Source of the DNA: JBBQWZ01 sp038210135
Lineage (GTDB): Bacteria; Acidobacteriota; Terriglobia; Bryobacterales; Bryobacteraceae
Assembly: GCA_038210135.1 (NCBI GenBank)
Contig: JBBQWZ010000023.1
Coordinates: 32,837 to 96,836, forward strand
Length of the DNA: 64,000 nt
Reading direction: 5' to 3'
Part shown: piece after piece, positions 53,150 through 61,233 of the stretch
How positions within the stretch are numbered: the stretch's first letter is position 1
Layout: every line of letters begins with the position of its first letter
The notes under the pieces: model-generated
What the model was told of the DNA's origin: nothing
Databases searched by the model: none
Seen by the model: only the letters and a program-made list of their open reading frames with translations
Translations under genes and position numbers: made by a program

Positions 53150-53338
53150 TCAATCACCTCGTTGACACCGTTGATCTTTCCCCGTTGATCCTTCCTTTGA
53201 TCTTTCCCCGTTGATCTCGTTTCGTTTCTTCTTTGCCACCGGCTTGTTCGGCACCGGCGGATCGTCTTCGTCCTTGTTGCACGCGTCGTAGGCGGTTTTG
53301 ACGGCCGCGCTGGCAGGACTAAGCGTTAGTGGTGCCAA
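53150..53338 (-). CDS. Small ORF with LSPASAAVKTAYDAC motif
   Basis: 62 aa. The N-terminal third, LTLSPASAAVKTAYDACNKD, closely matches the plus-strand fragment at 48600-48670. The rest is Lys-rich and runs through a short tandem repeat, so the end may be degenerate. No good ribosome site. Real only as a member of this small family; function unknown. Confidence 0.35.
   Translation of the reverse strand: MAPLTLSPASAAVKTAYDACNKDEDDPPVPNKPVAKKKRNEINGERSKEGSTGKDQRCQRGD
53171..53216 (+). repeat. Short direct repeat
   Basis: TTGATCTTTCCCCGTTGATC occurs twice exactly (53171-53190 and 53197-53216), period 26 bp. Confidence 0.8.
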
Positions 53339-53371
53339 TACGTGTCGCCGTTGCGAGTCTACTATTCTGTA

Positions 53372-54208
53372 ATGCCGCTTTCGAACTCACGCCGCGCCGC
53401 CGCATCGACACCTGCCAACGCTGCGCGGCTACTGATCGTTTTCGTTCTCGCTCTTTCAACGGCCGTCGCGCAACCGATCGGAACGCCCAGCCGCACTCCT
53501 GACGCCGCGACGTTTCAGGACTTCTGCGGGGCGGCAATCGTCAACGGCAAATGTACTCGAGGTTTGTATGGAGACGAAACCGTCGGAGAATGGACCCTGC
53601 GCGATTACCGCCTGGGCCACTTTATTTCACCAGAGAGCGAAGACGCCATCCTCACCACCATCACCGTCTTTCCCGAAAAGACGGATGTTGCGACTTGGCT
53701 GTGCACCCGCAAAGCCGGCCGGTGGGAGATTTCGGCGAATTTGGGTAGAACGGACATTCGCGACTGCATCCTTCTTCGGGTAAAGACGGGCGTCGATCGC
53801 CTGGTCTGCATGGAGCGAAGGAGGAACGGAAGAAGCACCGGCGTGATCTCAGCCCTCTCTGTGGACGGCGAAGAATTCTATTTTGCTGGACTCGTCCAAT
53901 CCATCAGCAATATTGAGGATTGCTACTGGCAGGAAAGGCCAGACTTTCTTCCCATCGAAATCGGAGTCTTCGACAAGCTCGAAGCCGGCGCTCCCGGCGG
54001 CCCCGATTTGATCGTCAGAGCCCGGCATGGGGAGCGTAAGGTCACTAAGGAAACCGAGCGTCAATGCATTGCCGCGTTGGCCAAGAAGCCGGGTGCGGTT
54101 TTGCCTGTTCCACGACTTACGGCGATGCGGTTGGAGTTTGTTTTCGACGGCAAGACGTTCAGCGCGACACCGGAAACCAGGGCGAAACTGTGGAACCAGG
54201 AACCCTGA
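53372..54208 (+). CDS. Secreted protein of unknown function
   Basis: 278 aa from ATG 53372 (a GTG at 53342 would add ten residues). Signal peptide (ARLLIVFVLALSTAVAQ). The mature protein has six or more cysteines in short patterns (FCGAAIVNGKC, WLCTRK, RDCILL, LVCMERR, EDCYW), which suggests disulfides, and ends in RLEFVFDGKTFSATPETRAK. I do not recognise the family. It is followed 60 bp later by the inverted copy of the ~100-bp dispersed repeat. Confidence 0.65.
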   Translation: MPLSNSRRAAASTPANAARLLIVFVLALSTAVAQPIGTPSRTPDAATFQDFCGAAIVNGKCTRGLYGDETVGEWTLRDYRLGHFISPESEDAILTTITVFPEKTDVATWLCTRKAGRWEISANLGRTDIRDCILLRVKTGVDRLVCMERRRNGRSTGVISALSVDGEEFYFAGLVQSISNIEDCYWQERPDFLPIEIGVFDKLEAGAPGGPDLIVRARHGERKVTKETERQCIAALAKKPGAVLPVPRLTAMRLEFVFDGKTFSATPETRAKLWNQEP

Positions 54209-54267
54209 TCGAAGCAAAGTGGCGTAGACCTACGGCGTGTGCAGGCTCGAGAAACTTACTTTAGGGA

Positions 54268-54370
54268 CTAGCGGGCTGTCCGCGATCGACTTTTACCGCG
54301 GTTGACTGAAAGAGAATCCCCGCCCTGACGGGCGGGGTTATCACGCAGAGAGTCGCGCACTAAAGGGATT
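54268..54370 (-). repeat. ~100-bp dispersed repeat, copy B (inverted)
   Basis: Inverted relative to the copy at 21726-21827: its reverse complement begins AATCCCTTTAGTGCGCGACT, has the hairpin CCCCGCCC-GTCA-GGGCGGGG in the same place and ends GATCGCGGACAGCCCGCTAG. Compensating loop and flank changes show both copies have drifted since transposition. Confidence 0.8.
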
Positions 54371-54438
54371 AGAAAACAACTGGGGAAAACAACTGCGCTC
54401 AATCACCCTGTAAGAGGCAGAATCGGGGCATGCAATTG

Positions 54439-54765
54439 CTACTTTCGCGCGCGATCCTTCAGCGCCTTGATGCGTCCCGCAACGACCTCCGCCGTGTTCC
54501 AACGCTCCTCGCCTTCCGCCGCCGTGCTCGCCGAGCCAGCGAAATTGCGGTATTCGGTCAGCACTTTCTCGTACAACCGGATGGCGACCTGAGGGTGAGT
54601 ATCCGCAATTCGGACCGCAATGTCTTCGAGGCAGCCGGCGGCGACGAGGCTGCGCTCGTCGGAGCTCCGGTCGGCCAGGTGCCCGTTTAGAGCCTTGTAG
54701 GCTTCGCGATAACGTCCTGCGATCGCCAACTCCTCGACCTCAGCCAGCTCGCTGCCGTGATCCAT
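54439..54765 (-). CDS. Small helical, TPR-like hypothetical protein
   Basis: 108 aa, all helical: VEELAIAGRYREAYKALNGH looks like a TPR helix pair and PQVAIRLYEKVLTEYRNFAG like a second. No signal peptide, so cytoplasmic. Function unknown; it may be an interaction subunit. It stands alone between the repeat and the RDD gene. Confidence 0.6.
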   Translation of the reverse strand: MDHGSELAEVEELAIAGRYREAYKALNGHLADRSSDERSLVAAGCLEDIAVRIADTHPQVAIRLYEKVLTEYRNFAGSASTAAEGEERWNTAEVVAGRIKALKDRARK

Positions 54766-54907
54766 CGCTAATACCGAAAGACCTCTTCCTTCATAAATGC
54801 GTCCTCAACAGGTTACCTTGACGCTGCGGCCCATTGCTTTCTGCTCCGACTTGCTCCATCGAAGCATTTTGGCGCGGCTCGGATTTTGGGGCGGTCGGGT
54901 CCGCTTC

Positions 54908-55795
54908 CTAGCGGCGGAGATCCAGGGTCGGAAACGTCTTCGTGGCGTGATCGTGCCAGGTTAGGTTTTCTTCGTCCACCAGCGCCCACAAAAGGCCGAG
55001 GCCGGCGGCGCAGAGGCTGATGATGCCCATTCCCATGCGCAGAGCGCGCATCGAACGGGTGGGCGTGCGGCCGTCGAAATCGACCAACCGGAGTTGCGCG
55101 GCGCGCATTCCGGGGGTGTCGCCGTTGCCCAGGCAATAGAGAGCTTTATAGAGGAACGCGAACAGCAGCACGATCGCGGCTAGCAGCGGGACCGTCTGCT
55201 TGTTCAAAGCGAGCTCGCCGCCCGCGATCCAGAACAGGACGGCGAAGACGCCGACCGCGCACAGCACCATGCTGGTGTCGATGGCGGTGGCGAGGATGCG
55301 GTGGGTTGGAAGCGCCACCGGGGCGTCGCAGAAAATTACCGCTTCGACCGAAGTGCGATGACCGCGGGGCGGGGTATCGGGGATCTCGAAATCGAGCGAT
55401 TGCTGGTTTTGCCCGGTCTTCGCACCGCCGCGCGAACCCGCGCCCTTCGGTGCCGTGGTCTTGGCCTTCTTCGGCGTCGGACCCTCGGCGCGAACCGGAG
55501 TCAGCGTCGGGATCGGAACGATTTTCGGCGCGTACGGAAAGAGAGTCGGTTGTTCGTCGAAGATTGCCCGCTGCTGCGCGGCCCGGATTTCGCGCTGCGC
55601 TTCGGCGACAACATCGCGTGTCTCCTCAGGCCGCAGTTCCACCGCGCGCGCCGCCGCGCCGGAGTTCGGAAATTCGAGAGCGGAACGATACGGCGCCGGA
55701 ACCGAGCGCAGGGAACGGTCTTCCAGCCGCCGCCCACAACGTTGGCAGCGGTGGTCGTCCTGCTCGTTCCAAACCTGACAAAATGAACACTGCAT
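54908..55795 (-). CDS. Zinc-ribbon plus RDD-domain membrane protein
   Basis: 295 aa. N-terminal zinc ribbon with Cys3, Cys6, Cys17 and Cys20 (CSFC..CQRC), then a long low-complexity linker rich in Pro/Lys/Arg (about 70-150), and an RDD domain with three membrane segments: RILATAIDTSMVLCAVGVFAV, LLAAIVLLFAFLYKALYCL and MGIISLCAAGLGLLWAL. RDD proteins can act in ion or small-solute transport; the coupling to a cytosolic zinc ribbon suggests sensing or partner binding. It diverges from lptD. Confidence 0.82.
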   Translation of the reverse strand: MQCSFCQVWNEQDDHRCQRCGRRLEDRSLRSVPAPYRSALEFPNSGAAARAVELRPEETRDVVAEAQREIRAAQQRAIFDEQPTLFPYAPKIVPIPTLTPVRAEGPTPKKAKTTAPKGAGSRGGAKTGQNQQSLDFEIPDTPPRGHRTSVEAVIFCDAPVALPTHRILATAIDTSMVLCAVGVFAVLFWIAGGELALNKQTVPLLAAIVLLFAFLYKALYCLGNGDTPGMRAAQLRLVDFDGRTPTRSMRALRMGMGIISLCAAGLGLLWALVDEENLTWHDHATKTFPTLDLRR

Positions 55796-55843
55796 GCGAT
55801 TCTTCGAAACTGCGGAACTGCTGTTGCAACCGGCTGGATCAGC

Positions 55844-58354
55844 GTGCTACGGTTCCCTTTGAGCCGCGCTTTCCACGCCGACCGGCAGACCTTTCCGATC
55901 GCCTCTTCCAGGCGTTCCCCACTTCCCCAAAAACGTTGCCAATCCCAGCTCGGTTGGTACCAAGCTGCTCCGAGTATTCTCCTAAGTAACATACTCGGGA
56001 GATTTTGTCACGAACTTTATGAATCGGCTGGATTTCTTGCAATCGCCCTAGGGCTTTTTTCCACCATCGCGGCTCAGGCCCAGTACCGCCCAACCTTACC
56101 CCCTCCGGTCCAGGCTCCGGCGGCGCAAACCACTAACCCTAATCAGAAGGTGCGAATTGCTCGCCCTACGGCTCCGGGTCCACAGGATATTGCTCGCATT
56201 GAGGCCGTGACTCAGGAATTCGAAGGGCCGATCCGCAAGCTGCGCGGCCGGGTGGTGATTGAGACCTCGGCCATGATTCTGAAGGCCGACGAGGTGGATT
56301 TCAACAACGACACCCACGACGCCGAAGCTCGCGGCCACGTTCGCTTCGAGAGTTTCCAGAACGGCGAAAAGATCGAGTGCGAGAAGGCCGAATATAACAC
56401 CGACTCGGAGAAGGGGAAGTTCTACGACGTCACCGGCACCTCACCTGCCAAGATCGACGCCCGGCCGGGTCTATTGACGACCAGCAACCCGTTCTACTTC
56501 AAGGGGAAGTGGGCAGAACGTCTGGAAGATCATTACATCCTCCACGATGGGTATATCACCGATTGTCTGGTCCCGAAGTCGTGGTGGATCCTCAAGAGTA
56601 AAGCATTTCAGGTGATCCCTGGCGAGTCGGCGACCACGCGGAACGCGGTGTTCCGGCTCAAAGGCATGCCGGTGTTCTTCTTCCCCTACTTCTATAAGTC
56701 GTTGAAGAAGAACCCCCGCCGGAGCGGCTTCCTGATTCCGAATCTGGGGCACTCGAGCCGCCGGGGATATATGGTCGGAGTCGGTTACTACTGGGCCATC
56801 AATCGCAGCTACGACCTGATGTATCGCGGCGAGTATTTCAGCGCCCGCGGCTTCTCCCATAACGCGGACTTCCGCGGCAAAATCAACGACAAGACGGACT
56901 TTAACTTGTACCTCTATGGTGTGAACGACAATGGCCTAAAAGATGCCAAAGGTAACATTATAGAGAAGGCACCGGGGTACCTCATCAACTTCAAGATGCG
57001 GTCCGATCTTGGCAGTGGCTGGGTGGCGCGCGCCGAGGTCAGTTACCTGAGTTCGTTTCTATTCCGCCAGTCCTTCAGCGAGTCCTTCAACGAGGCGATC
57101 ACCGCCCAATCGAACTCGACGGCCTACGTAGCCAAGCACTGGAGCAACTATGGCTTTAACGTCGCGTTCCAGCGGAACGTGAACTTCCAGACCACCGCGC
57201 CGGATGACAAGATTATCATTCGCAAGCTGCCGGAGGCGACGTTTTTTGTGCGTGAGACGCAAGCCGGCAAGTGGCCGATCTGGTTCTCGATGGAATCATC
57301 GGCGGGACTGCTGAGCCGGAGCCAGCCGCTGTTCCAGACCCGCCAGTTTGTTGAGCGCCTGGACGTGGCTCCGCATGTGACGACCGCGTTCCATTGGATG
57401 GGGATCTCGCTTGTACCGAGCTTTGGGATCCGGGAGACGTTTTACGGGTCGTCGATCGCGCAGCAGACTCCGGTGGCGGTTTCGGGCGAGAACATCCTGC
57501 GCAGTTCGCGGGATGTCACGGTGGACCTTGTACTGCCGTCGATTTCGAAGATCTTCGACACGGCGAAATGGGCTGAGAAGTTTGGTTTAGGGAAGAAACT
57601 GAAACACGTAATTGAGCCTCGCGCGACGTATCGCTATGTGACGGGCGTGGCCGATTTCAACAAGCTGATCCGTTTTGACGAAACGGAACTGTTATCGAAC
57701 ACCAACGAAGTCGAATTTTCGCTGACAAACCGTTTGTATGCCAAGAATGCGGGCGGCAGCGTGAACGAAGTGTTGAGCTGGCAGATCTGGTACAAGCGCT
57801 TCTTCGATCCGACTTTTGGTGGCGCCGTCGTTCCTGGCCAACGGAACGTGGTCCAGAGCGTGGCTGACATCACCGGCTTCACTTTCCTCGACGGGTATCG
57901 GCGGCAATCGCCGGTGGTTTCCGTTTTGCGGTATCAGAGCAGGCTCGGCGTCGAATGGCGTACGGATTACGATCCAGTGCGGCACGAGATTGCGAATTCG
58001 GGGCTGACCATGGACGGGCGGTTTGCACAGTACTTCGTGTCGGTCGGTCACACGCAGGTGCATAGTTCGCCGCTGCTCTCCGCTCCGGCGAATCAGTTTC
58101 GGGCGACGGTCGGGTTCGGGCAGGACAACAAGCGGGGGTGGAGCACGGGCACGACGATGTTCTATGACTACCGCACAGATACGCTGCAATATCTATCCGG
58201 TCAGGTGACGTACAACACGGATTGTTGCGGGTTGAGCGTGCAGGTCCGGCGGTTCGCGTTCGGAACGAGAAACGAGAACCAGTTCCGGGTGGCGTTCGCG
58301 ATTTCGAACATCGGGACGTTCGGAACACTGCGCCGGCAGGATCGGATTTTCTAA
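55844..58354 (+). CDS. lptD: LPS-assembly outer-membrane protein LptD
   Basis: 836 aa as an open frame. It inserts LPS into the outer leaflet. An N-terminal LptA-like (OstA) beta-jellyroll at about 120-215 (LRGRVVIETSAMILKADEVDF) precedes the barrel. The conserved Cys pair near the C-terminus is present (NTDCCGL, residues 794-795), with partners Cys179 and Cys241 for the usual disulfides. The start is uncertain: the first ~57 residues look non-coding, and the signal peptide is FLAIALGLFSTIAAQAQ with no in-frame start directly before it. ATG 56019 would fit if one base were missing nearby. It diverges from the RDD gene. Confidence 0.88.
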   Translation: MLRFPLSRAFHADRQTFPIASSRRSPLPQKRCQSQLGWYQAAPSILLSNILGRFCHELYESAGFLAIALGLFSTIAAQAQYRPTLPPPVQAPAAQTTNPNQKVRIARPTAPGPQDIARIEAVTQEFEGPIRKLRGRVVIETSAMILKADEVDFNNDTHDAEARGHVRFESFQNGEKIECEKAEYNTDSEKGKFYDVTGTSPAKIDARPGLLTTSNPFYFKGKWAERLEDHYILHDGYITDCLVPKSWWILKSKAFQVIPGESATTRNAVFRLKGMPVFFFPYFYKSLKKNPRRSGFLIPNLGHSSRRGYMVGVGYYWAINRSYDLMYRGEYFSARGFSHNADFRGKINDKTDFNLYLYGVNDNGLKDAKGNIIEKAPGYLINFKMRSDLGSGWVARAEVSYLSSFLFRQSFSESFNEAITAQSNSTAYVAKHWSNYGFNVAFQRNVNFQTTAPDDKIIIRKLPEATFFVRETQAGKWPIWFSMESSAGLLSRSQPLFQTRQFVERLDVAPHVTTAFHWMGISLVPSFGIRETFYGSSIAQQTPVAVSGENILRSSRDVTVDLVLPSISKIFDTAKWAEKFGLGKKLKHVIEPRATYRYVTGVADFNKLIRFDETELLSNTNEVEFSLTNRLYAKNAGGSVNEVLSWQIWYKRFFDPTFGGAVVPGQRNVVQSVADITGFTFLDGYRRQSPVVSVLRYQSRLGVEWRTDYDPVRHEIANSGLTMDGRFAQYFVSVGHTQVHSSPLLSAPANQFRATVGFGQDNKRGWSTGTTMFYDYRTDTLQYLSGQVTYNTDCCGLSVQVRRFAFGTRNENQFRVAFAISNIGTFGTLRRQDRIF

Positions 58355-58402
58355 TTTTCGGCAGGTTCTTGTGGGCTGGTTTCTCATGGTCGCGATTGGG
58401 TG

Positions 58403-58501
58403 GGAGTCCCATCGCTGACGCTCAGGGTTCAGGGTGGAGTCCCATCGCTGACGCTCAGGGTTCAGGGTGGTGTTCCGTCGCTGACGCTCAGGGTTCAGGG
58501 T
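58403..58501 (+). repeat. Three 33-bp tandem repeats
   Basis: Units start at 58403, 58436 and 58469 and share GTCCCATCGCTGACGCTCAG with GGTTCAGGGTG; the third is GTTCCGTCGCTG. Because 33 is divisible by three, the plus frame reads an 11-residue repeat (ADAQGSGW...), but no start, ribosome site or protein supports coding here. It lies between lptD and the myo-inositol oxygenase gene. Confidence 0.85.
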
Positions 58502-58578
58502 GGGGACGGTCGGTGATCGGAGGGCGGGAGTGCTGGAATTCAGTTTCTGTTTCGGTTGGAGTACGTTATTCTTTGCTT

Positions 58579-59424
58579 ATGACGTCGATTGGGCCGCTTG
58601 AAAACATCGAACAGTGGGATGAGTTTGTCCAGGATCGCTATGATCCGAACAAGACGACGGAGCAGTTCCGGAACTACGGCGAGACGACGCCGCCGGTGGT
58701 TCGCGAGTTCTATCGCTTGAACCACATGAATCAGACCCATGAGTTCGCGTTGGCGAAGCGCCGCGAATACGCCGGCCTGACGCGCTCGAAGATGCCGATC
58801 TGGCAGGCGCTTGAATATCTGAACACGCTGGTGGACGATTCGGATCCCGATACCGATCTGTCGCAGATTCAGCACAACCTGCAGACGGCGGAGGCGATCC
58901 GGCGGGATGGGCATCCGGACTGGTTCCAACTGACGGGATTGTTGCACGATTTGGGCAAGGTCCTGTGCCTGTACGGCGAGCCGCAATGGGCGGTGGTTGG
59001 CGATACGTTTCCGACTGGGTGCGCGTACTCGAGCAAGATCGTGTTCGCGGACTTCTTCGCGGCGAATCCGGATATGCAGAAGCCCGAGTTCCAGACAAAG
59101 CTGGGCATTTACGAGCAAAACGGCGGCCTCGACCAGGTGACGATGTCATGGGGCCACGACGAGTACTTCTATCACATCGCGAAGAATTACCTGCCGCAAG
59201 AAGCGCTGTACATGATCCGGTATCACTCGTTCTATGCGGCTCACCGGGAAGGCGCGTACGACTACCTGATGAACGATCAGGATCGGAAGATGTTCGAGTG
59301 GGTGAAGAAGTTCAATCCGTACGATCTGTACTCGAAGGCGGACACGAAGCCGGATCCGGTGGTGTTGCGTCCTTATTATGAGAGCCTGATCGCGAAGTAC
59401 TTCCCGGCGGAAGTCGCGTTCTAA
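58579..59424 (+). CDS. myo-Inositol oxygenase
   Basis: 281 aa from ATG 58579; the frame runs upstream through the repeats and lptD and is not coding there. It oxidises myo-inositol with O2 to D-glucuronate at a mixed-valent di-iron site. All six iron ligands of mouse MIOX are found in order and at close to the same positions: His99, His123, Asp124 (LLHDLGK), His193 (SWGHDEY), His216 (RYHSFY) and Asp249 (FNPYDLYSK). GDTFPTGCA is also typical. No other inositol genes are nearby. It ends at a strong terminator. Confidence 0.95.
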   Translation: MTSIGPLENIEQWDEFVQDRYDPNKTTEQFRNYGETTPPVVREFYRLNHMNQTHEFALAKRREYAGLTRSKMPIWQALEYLNTLVDDSDPDTDLSQIQHNLQTAEAIRRDGHPDWFQLTGLLHDLGKVLCLYGEPQWAVVGDTFPTGCAYSSKIVFADFFAANPDMQKPEFQTKLGIYEQNGGLDQVTMSWGHDEYFYHIAKNYLPQEALYMIRYHSFYAAHREGAYDYLMNDQDRKMFEWVKKFNPYDLYSKADTKPDPVVLRPYYESLIAKYFPAEVAF

Positions 59425-59450
59425 GCCTCCGCTTATTTTGAGATTGAAGA

Positions 59451-59481
59451 AACCCCGCCCTTACGGGCGGGGTTGTTTTTT
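59451..59481 (+). terminator. Rho-independent terminator of the MIOX gene
   Basis: Perfect 10-bp stem AACCCCGCCC / GGGCGGGGTT, loop TTAC, then GTTTTTTAG. The stem core is shared with the hairpins of the two dispersed repeats at 21.7 and 54.3 kb. Confidence 0.88.
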
Positions 59482-59483
59482 AG

Positions 59484-59516
59484 GTCCGCTTCCTTACGGT
59501 CGCGGTTCGGTGCTGG
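59484..59516 (+). repeat. Single copy of the NRDRKGAD repeat unit
   Basis: GTCCGCTTCCTTACGGTCGC followed by GGTTCGGTGCTGG. Same unit as at 61234, 61276 and the array from 63750. Confidence 0.85.
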
Positions 59517-59531
59517 GTGGCGTTTTTTGTG

Positions 59532-59559
59532 TTGACAGCGGGTGCGAAGAGGGTATACT
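59532..59559 (+). promoter_or_regulatory. Consensus sigma-70 promoter of the phasin-like gene
   Basis: -35 TTGACA (59532-59537), 16-bp spacer, -10 TATACT (59554-59559). Both boxes are at or one base from consensus, the strongest promoter I see before a protein gene in the window, fitting an abundant structural protein. Confidence 0.8.
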
Positions 59560-59565
59560 TGGAAT

Positions 59566-59580
59566 TGCTGCATCGCAGCA
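59566..59580. promoter_or_regulatory. CTGC-N3-GCAG palindrome, operator-like
   Basis: TGCTGC-ATC-GCAGCA, a perfect 6-bp inverted repeat at the expected transcription start, 6 bp after the -10 box. It contains CTGC-N3-GCAG, the type of site I recall being described for the phasin repressor PhaR of Paracoccus denitrificans. Binding here is inference. Confidence 0.5.
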
Positions 59581-59595
59581 TGAGAGGATCTACAA

Positions 59596-60420
59596 ATGGC
59601 CGGTACACAGCTCAACCCACTGTCAATGTTCGCGGAGGCGGTACGCCAAGGCGTCGATAACTATGTTGCGACGCAAAAAGTATTGCTCGATCTGGCGGCG
59701 CATCAGAGCGCGGCGCTAAACGAGGCGATGAAGAATAACTTCGGAATGGCGGGCTGGGCTCCGGCGATGGCGGATCTGGCCGGGCAGGGCGCGCAGTCGT
59801 TTCTGGCGTCACAGAAGACCATGCTCGACCTGGCGCTGCAGCAGAATCTGTCGTCGTTGACGGCGATGAAGAGCGCGGTGACGAATCCGGTGGCGGAATC
59901 GATACTCGACATGCTGGCCAAGGGCGCGGAAAGCTACGCGGGAATGCAGAAGCAGTTCCTCGACATGGCGGCGCAGCAGACCGAGATGGCGACCAAGGCG
60001 GCGAAGGAAGCGCGTCCGGCGGCGAGCGGAATGCCGATCGAGCAGGTGGCGGCGATGTCGCAACAGGCGACGCAGGCCTGGGTCGATATGCAGAAGAACA
60101 TGCTCGACATGGTGCAGCAGCACACGTCGGCGATGGCGGAGCGGGCGAAGACGGCGGCAGCGGATGCTCCGGCGGCGGGTCCGGCGACGGATTTCGCGTC
60201 GATGGCGAAGCAGGGATTCGAGCAGTACATGGACGCGCAGAAGAAGTTCGCCGAAGCGGCTTCGCAGCAGATGGCGGAAGCGGCGCGGATGTTCACGAGC
60301 GGCGCGGCGTACCGGCCTCCGGTGACGTTGCAGGATCTGGCGCGGCAGGGTGTGGATGCGTGGGTTGCGACGCAAAAGGCGATGTTGGATTTGACGTTTA
60401 AGGCGATGACGCCGAAGTAA
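59596..60420 (+). CDS. Phasin-like storage-granule protein with six internal repeats
   Basis: 274 aa, cytoplasmic, very rich in Ala/Gln/Met, no signal or membrane helix. Six repeats of 45-49 residues share a core of the form QG-x-D-x-Y/W-VATQK-x-LLDLAAxQ: they begin near residues 18 (QGVDNYVATQKVLLDLAAHQ), 64, 109, 157, 206 and 251 (QGVDAWVATQKAMLDLT). Helical amphipathic proteins of this composition coat polyhydroxyalkanoate or lipid granules. GAGAGGA precedes the ATG. It is driven by a consensus promoter and followed by a wax ester synthase and a hydrolase, which fits a lipid-body coat. Family assignment to known phasin domains is not certain. Confidence 0.65.
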   Translation: MAGTQLNPLSMFAEAVRQGVDNYVATQKVLLDLAAHQSAALNEAMKNNFGMAGWAPAMADLAGQGAQSFLASQKTMLDLALQQNLSSLTAMKSAVTNPVAESILDMLAKGAESYAGMQKQFLDMAAQQTEMATKAAKEARPAASGMPIEQVAAMSQQATQAWVDMQKNMLDMVQQHTSAMAERAKTAAADAPAAGPATDFASMAKQGFEQYMDAQKKFAEAASQQMAEAARMFTSGAAYRPPVTLQDLARQGVDAWVATQKAMLDLTFKAMTPK

Positions 60421-60433
60421 GTTGAAAGAGTCC

Positions 60434-60632
60434 ACAGGCCGGAGGCCTATGGCACTGAGGTCTATGCCACTGATGCACAGGCCGGAGGCCTATGCCACCG
60501 AGTCCTATGGCACTGAGGTCTATGCCACCGAGGTCTATGCCACTGATGCACAGGCCGGAGGCCTATGCCACCGAGGCCTATGCCACTGAGGTCTATGCCA
60601 CCGAGGTCTATGCCACCGAGTCCTATGCCACC
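60434..60632 (+). repeat. 15-bp minisatellite with higher-order units
   Basis: About thirteen copies of a 15-bp unit CCGAGGTCTATGCCA with variants (ACTGAGGTCTATGCC, ACCGAGTCCTATGCC), interrupted by ACAGGCCGGAGGCCTATG at 60434, 60477 and 60549. The minus frame spells Gly/Ile/Leu-rich repeats but has no start or ribosome site worth calling. Confidence 0.85.
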
Positions 60633-60662
60633 TTCCGTGATACCTTGTGAGGCGAATTCTTT

Positions 60663-61223
60663 ATGACTCCTGCTACTGCACGTTCGTATCCCTGGACGAC
60701 CCAAGTCGGCGCGTCCAGCATCACTTTCCGCCTGATGACTCCGGCGGACAAAGAGCTGTTCCGCGAATTTGTGATGTCGCTGCCTGAGGAAGATTTGTTC
60801 TTCCTGTTGATGGACGTGCGGCAGCCGGAATCGCTCGATCGCTGGATGCGCGGTATTGAGTCGGGCCGCACCACCAGCCTGATCGCGATTGAGAACGGCA
60901 AGATGGTGGGGTACGGCAACCTGCATATGAGCGATCTGTCGTGGACGCGGCACGTGGGCGAAATCCGATTGCAGATTTCGCGGTCGCAGCGGGGAAAGGG
61001 ACTGGGCAAAATGCTGGCGAGCGAAGTGTTCGCGCTGGCTCGCGGACGGGGATTGCAGAAGATCATGGCGCGTATGGCGTCGAGCCAGGAGGGCGCTCGG
61101 CAGGTGTTCCAGAACCTGGGATTTCAGGCGGAGGCGCTGCTGGCGGATTACGTGATTGATGCGCAGGGGCGAACGCAGGATCTGGTGATGATGTCGTATG
61201 ACGTTACCGGGTTTGTGAATTAG
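60663..61223 (+). CDS. GNAT-family N-acetyltransferase
   Basis: 186 aa. The acetyl-CoA loop SQRGKGLGKML lies at about 107-118 after the beta-strand VGEIRLQISRS, and QNLGFQAEALLADYVID is the usual C-terminal block. About 30 residues before the fold hold FRLMTPADKELFREFV. Substrate unknown. It lies between the phasin-like gene and the wax ester synthase on the same strand but is separated from both by repeat-rich gaps, so co-regulation is not shown. Confidence 0.85.
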   Translation: MTPATARSYPWTTQVGASSITFRLMTPADKELFREFVMSLPEEDLFFLLMDVRQPESLDRWMRGIESGRTTSLIAIENGKMVGYGNLHMSDLSWTRHVGEIRLQISRSQRGKGLGKMLASEVFALARGRGLQKIMARMASSQEGARQVFQNLGFQAEALLADYVIDAQGRTQDLVMMSYDVTGFVN

Positions 61224-61233
61224 GAAAAAGTGG

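Noticed and set aside
58222..58578. 120-residue N-terminal extension of myo-inositol oxygenase
   Set aside because: It consists of the lptD 3' end read out of frame plus the 33-bp repeats; the MIOX family starts near 58579.
60462..60953. Gly/Ile-rich minus-strand protein
   Set aside because: It is a translation of the 15-bp minisatellite and the antisense of the GNAT gene, without a start signal.
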